A stretch of DNA of 64,000 nt, from positions 62,001 to 126,000 of the forward strand of contig NZ_OMPN01000001.1 of assembly GCF_900291975.1 (NCBI RefSeq), given 5' to 3'. Positions 63,662 to 64,000 of the stretch are shown here, one piece after another. The position numbers were made by a program, and so were the translations under genes. The number at the start of each line of letters is the position of its first letter. Positions within the stretch are counted from its first letter, which is position 1. Under the pieces are notes generated by a model. The model saw only the letters and a program-made list of their open reading frames with translations. It did no database searches and was not told the DNA's origin. The DNA is from Agathobaculum massiliense. GTDB taxonomy: Bacteria > Bacillota > Clostridia > Oscillospirales > Butyricicoccaceae.

Positions 63662-64000
63662 AAACCTGTGCAAATCCTTTGGGGATCATCAGGTGCTCAA
63701 GGGCGTCAACGAGCATATCGAAAAGGGAGAAAAGGTCGTTATTATCGGACCGTCGGGGTCCGGCAAATCCACTTTTCTGCGCTGCCTCAACCTGCTGGAG
63801 GAGCCTACCAGCGGCGATATCATTTTTGAAGGGCAGAATATCACCAGCAAGGTGACCGATATCAATTTGATCCGCCGCAAGATGGGCATGGTGTTCCAGC
63901 AGTTCAACCTGTTTCCTCATCTGACCGTGCGTGAGAATATTAAGCTGGCACCTGTCAAGCTCAAGATCATGACAGAGGATGAGGCGGACAAGCGTGCGAT
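63648..64000 (+). CDS. Amino-acid ABC transporter ATPase (partial, runs off the window)
   Basis: Translation from GTG 63648 gives MIDVKNLCKSFGDHQVLKGV, Walker A GPSGSGKSTFLRCLN and Q-loop MVFQQFNLFPHLTV, as in GlnQ/HisP ATPases. GTG 63642 two codons earlier is also possible; AAGGAGG ends at 63637. It overlaps the permease end in another frame. The 3' end lies beyond base 64000. Confidence 0.92.
   Translation, partial: MIDVKNLCKSFGDHQVLKGVNEHIEKGEKVVIIGPSGSGKSTFLRCLNLLEEPTSGDIIFEGQNITSKVTDINLIRRKMGMVFQQFNLFPHLTVRENIKLAPVKLKIMTEDEADKRA

Overview
The window reads as the chromosome of a spore-forming, anaerobic, fairly GC-rich Bacillota member, most like the Oscillospirales/Clostridia. The evidence is a SigH-type sigma factor, a glmS ribozyme, a TPP riboswitch with ThiW, an NfnAB-type bifurcating oxidoreductase, several S-layer-homology (SLH) proteins, and frequent TTG/GTG starts with strong AGGAGG ribosome binding sites. 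I cannot name the species from sequence alone.

Layout. 1-13.7 kb is housekeeping sequence: the end of a WecB-type epimerase, a membrane-anchored protein, a PLP lyase, ruvC-ruvA-ruvB, glmM, glmS ribozyme-glmS, sigH, a zinc-ribbon protein, a DUF1858 protein, trmK, a Nif3-like gene, rqcH and dcd. A convergent SLH protein and then guaA follow (13.8-16.5 kb). Immediately behind guaA lies an accessory region (about 16.5-39.6 kb). It holds a decayed integrative element (XRE regulator, intact Xis-like gene, broken integrase, broken MobC-like gene, broken AAA ATPase), an intact IS110 element, a pair of tyrosine recombinases, a TetR regulator divergent from a giant SLH/M28/HExxH/transglutaminase protein, two further IS110 wrecks, a Tn916-type integrase stub, and an intact catabolic cluster of PucR regulator, DUF917, NCS1 permease and M20 dipeptidase.

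From 39.9 kb the core resumes: a CNNM/hemolysin-type membrane protein, a TPP-riboswitch-controlled thiamine salvage and uptake operon (thiD-thiW-thiM-tenA-thiZ-thiX-thiY), a divergent LysR gene, a ProXp-ala-like deacylase next to proB, an AI-2E family transporter, an SLH-M13 metallopeptidase, two paralogous SLH proteins flanking an L-lactate dehydrogenase, a stalk-domain protein, nfnAB, a muramoyl-alanine amidase, and an amino-acid ABC transporter that runs off the right end.

The most interesting candidate is the gap between the two tyrosine recombinases (23331-23589). A perfect 12-bp inverted repeat there encloses a leftward-facing consensus promoter (TTGCTT-17-TATAAT) and a rightward terminator. 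This is the architecture of an invertible on/off switch for the downstream recombinase-like gene, whose own catalytic residues look lost. Other leads are the DUF917/NCS1/PucR/PepD cluster (possible thiohydantoin or ergothioneine-type catabolism), the TetR operator sitting between -35 and -10 of the three-enzyme surface protein, and a possible bridge-RNA region in front of the intact IS110 transposase.
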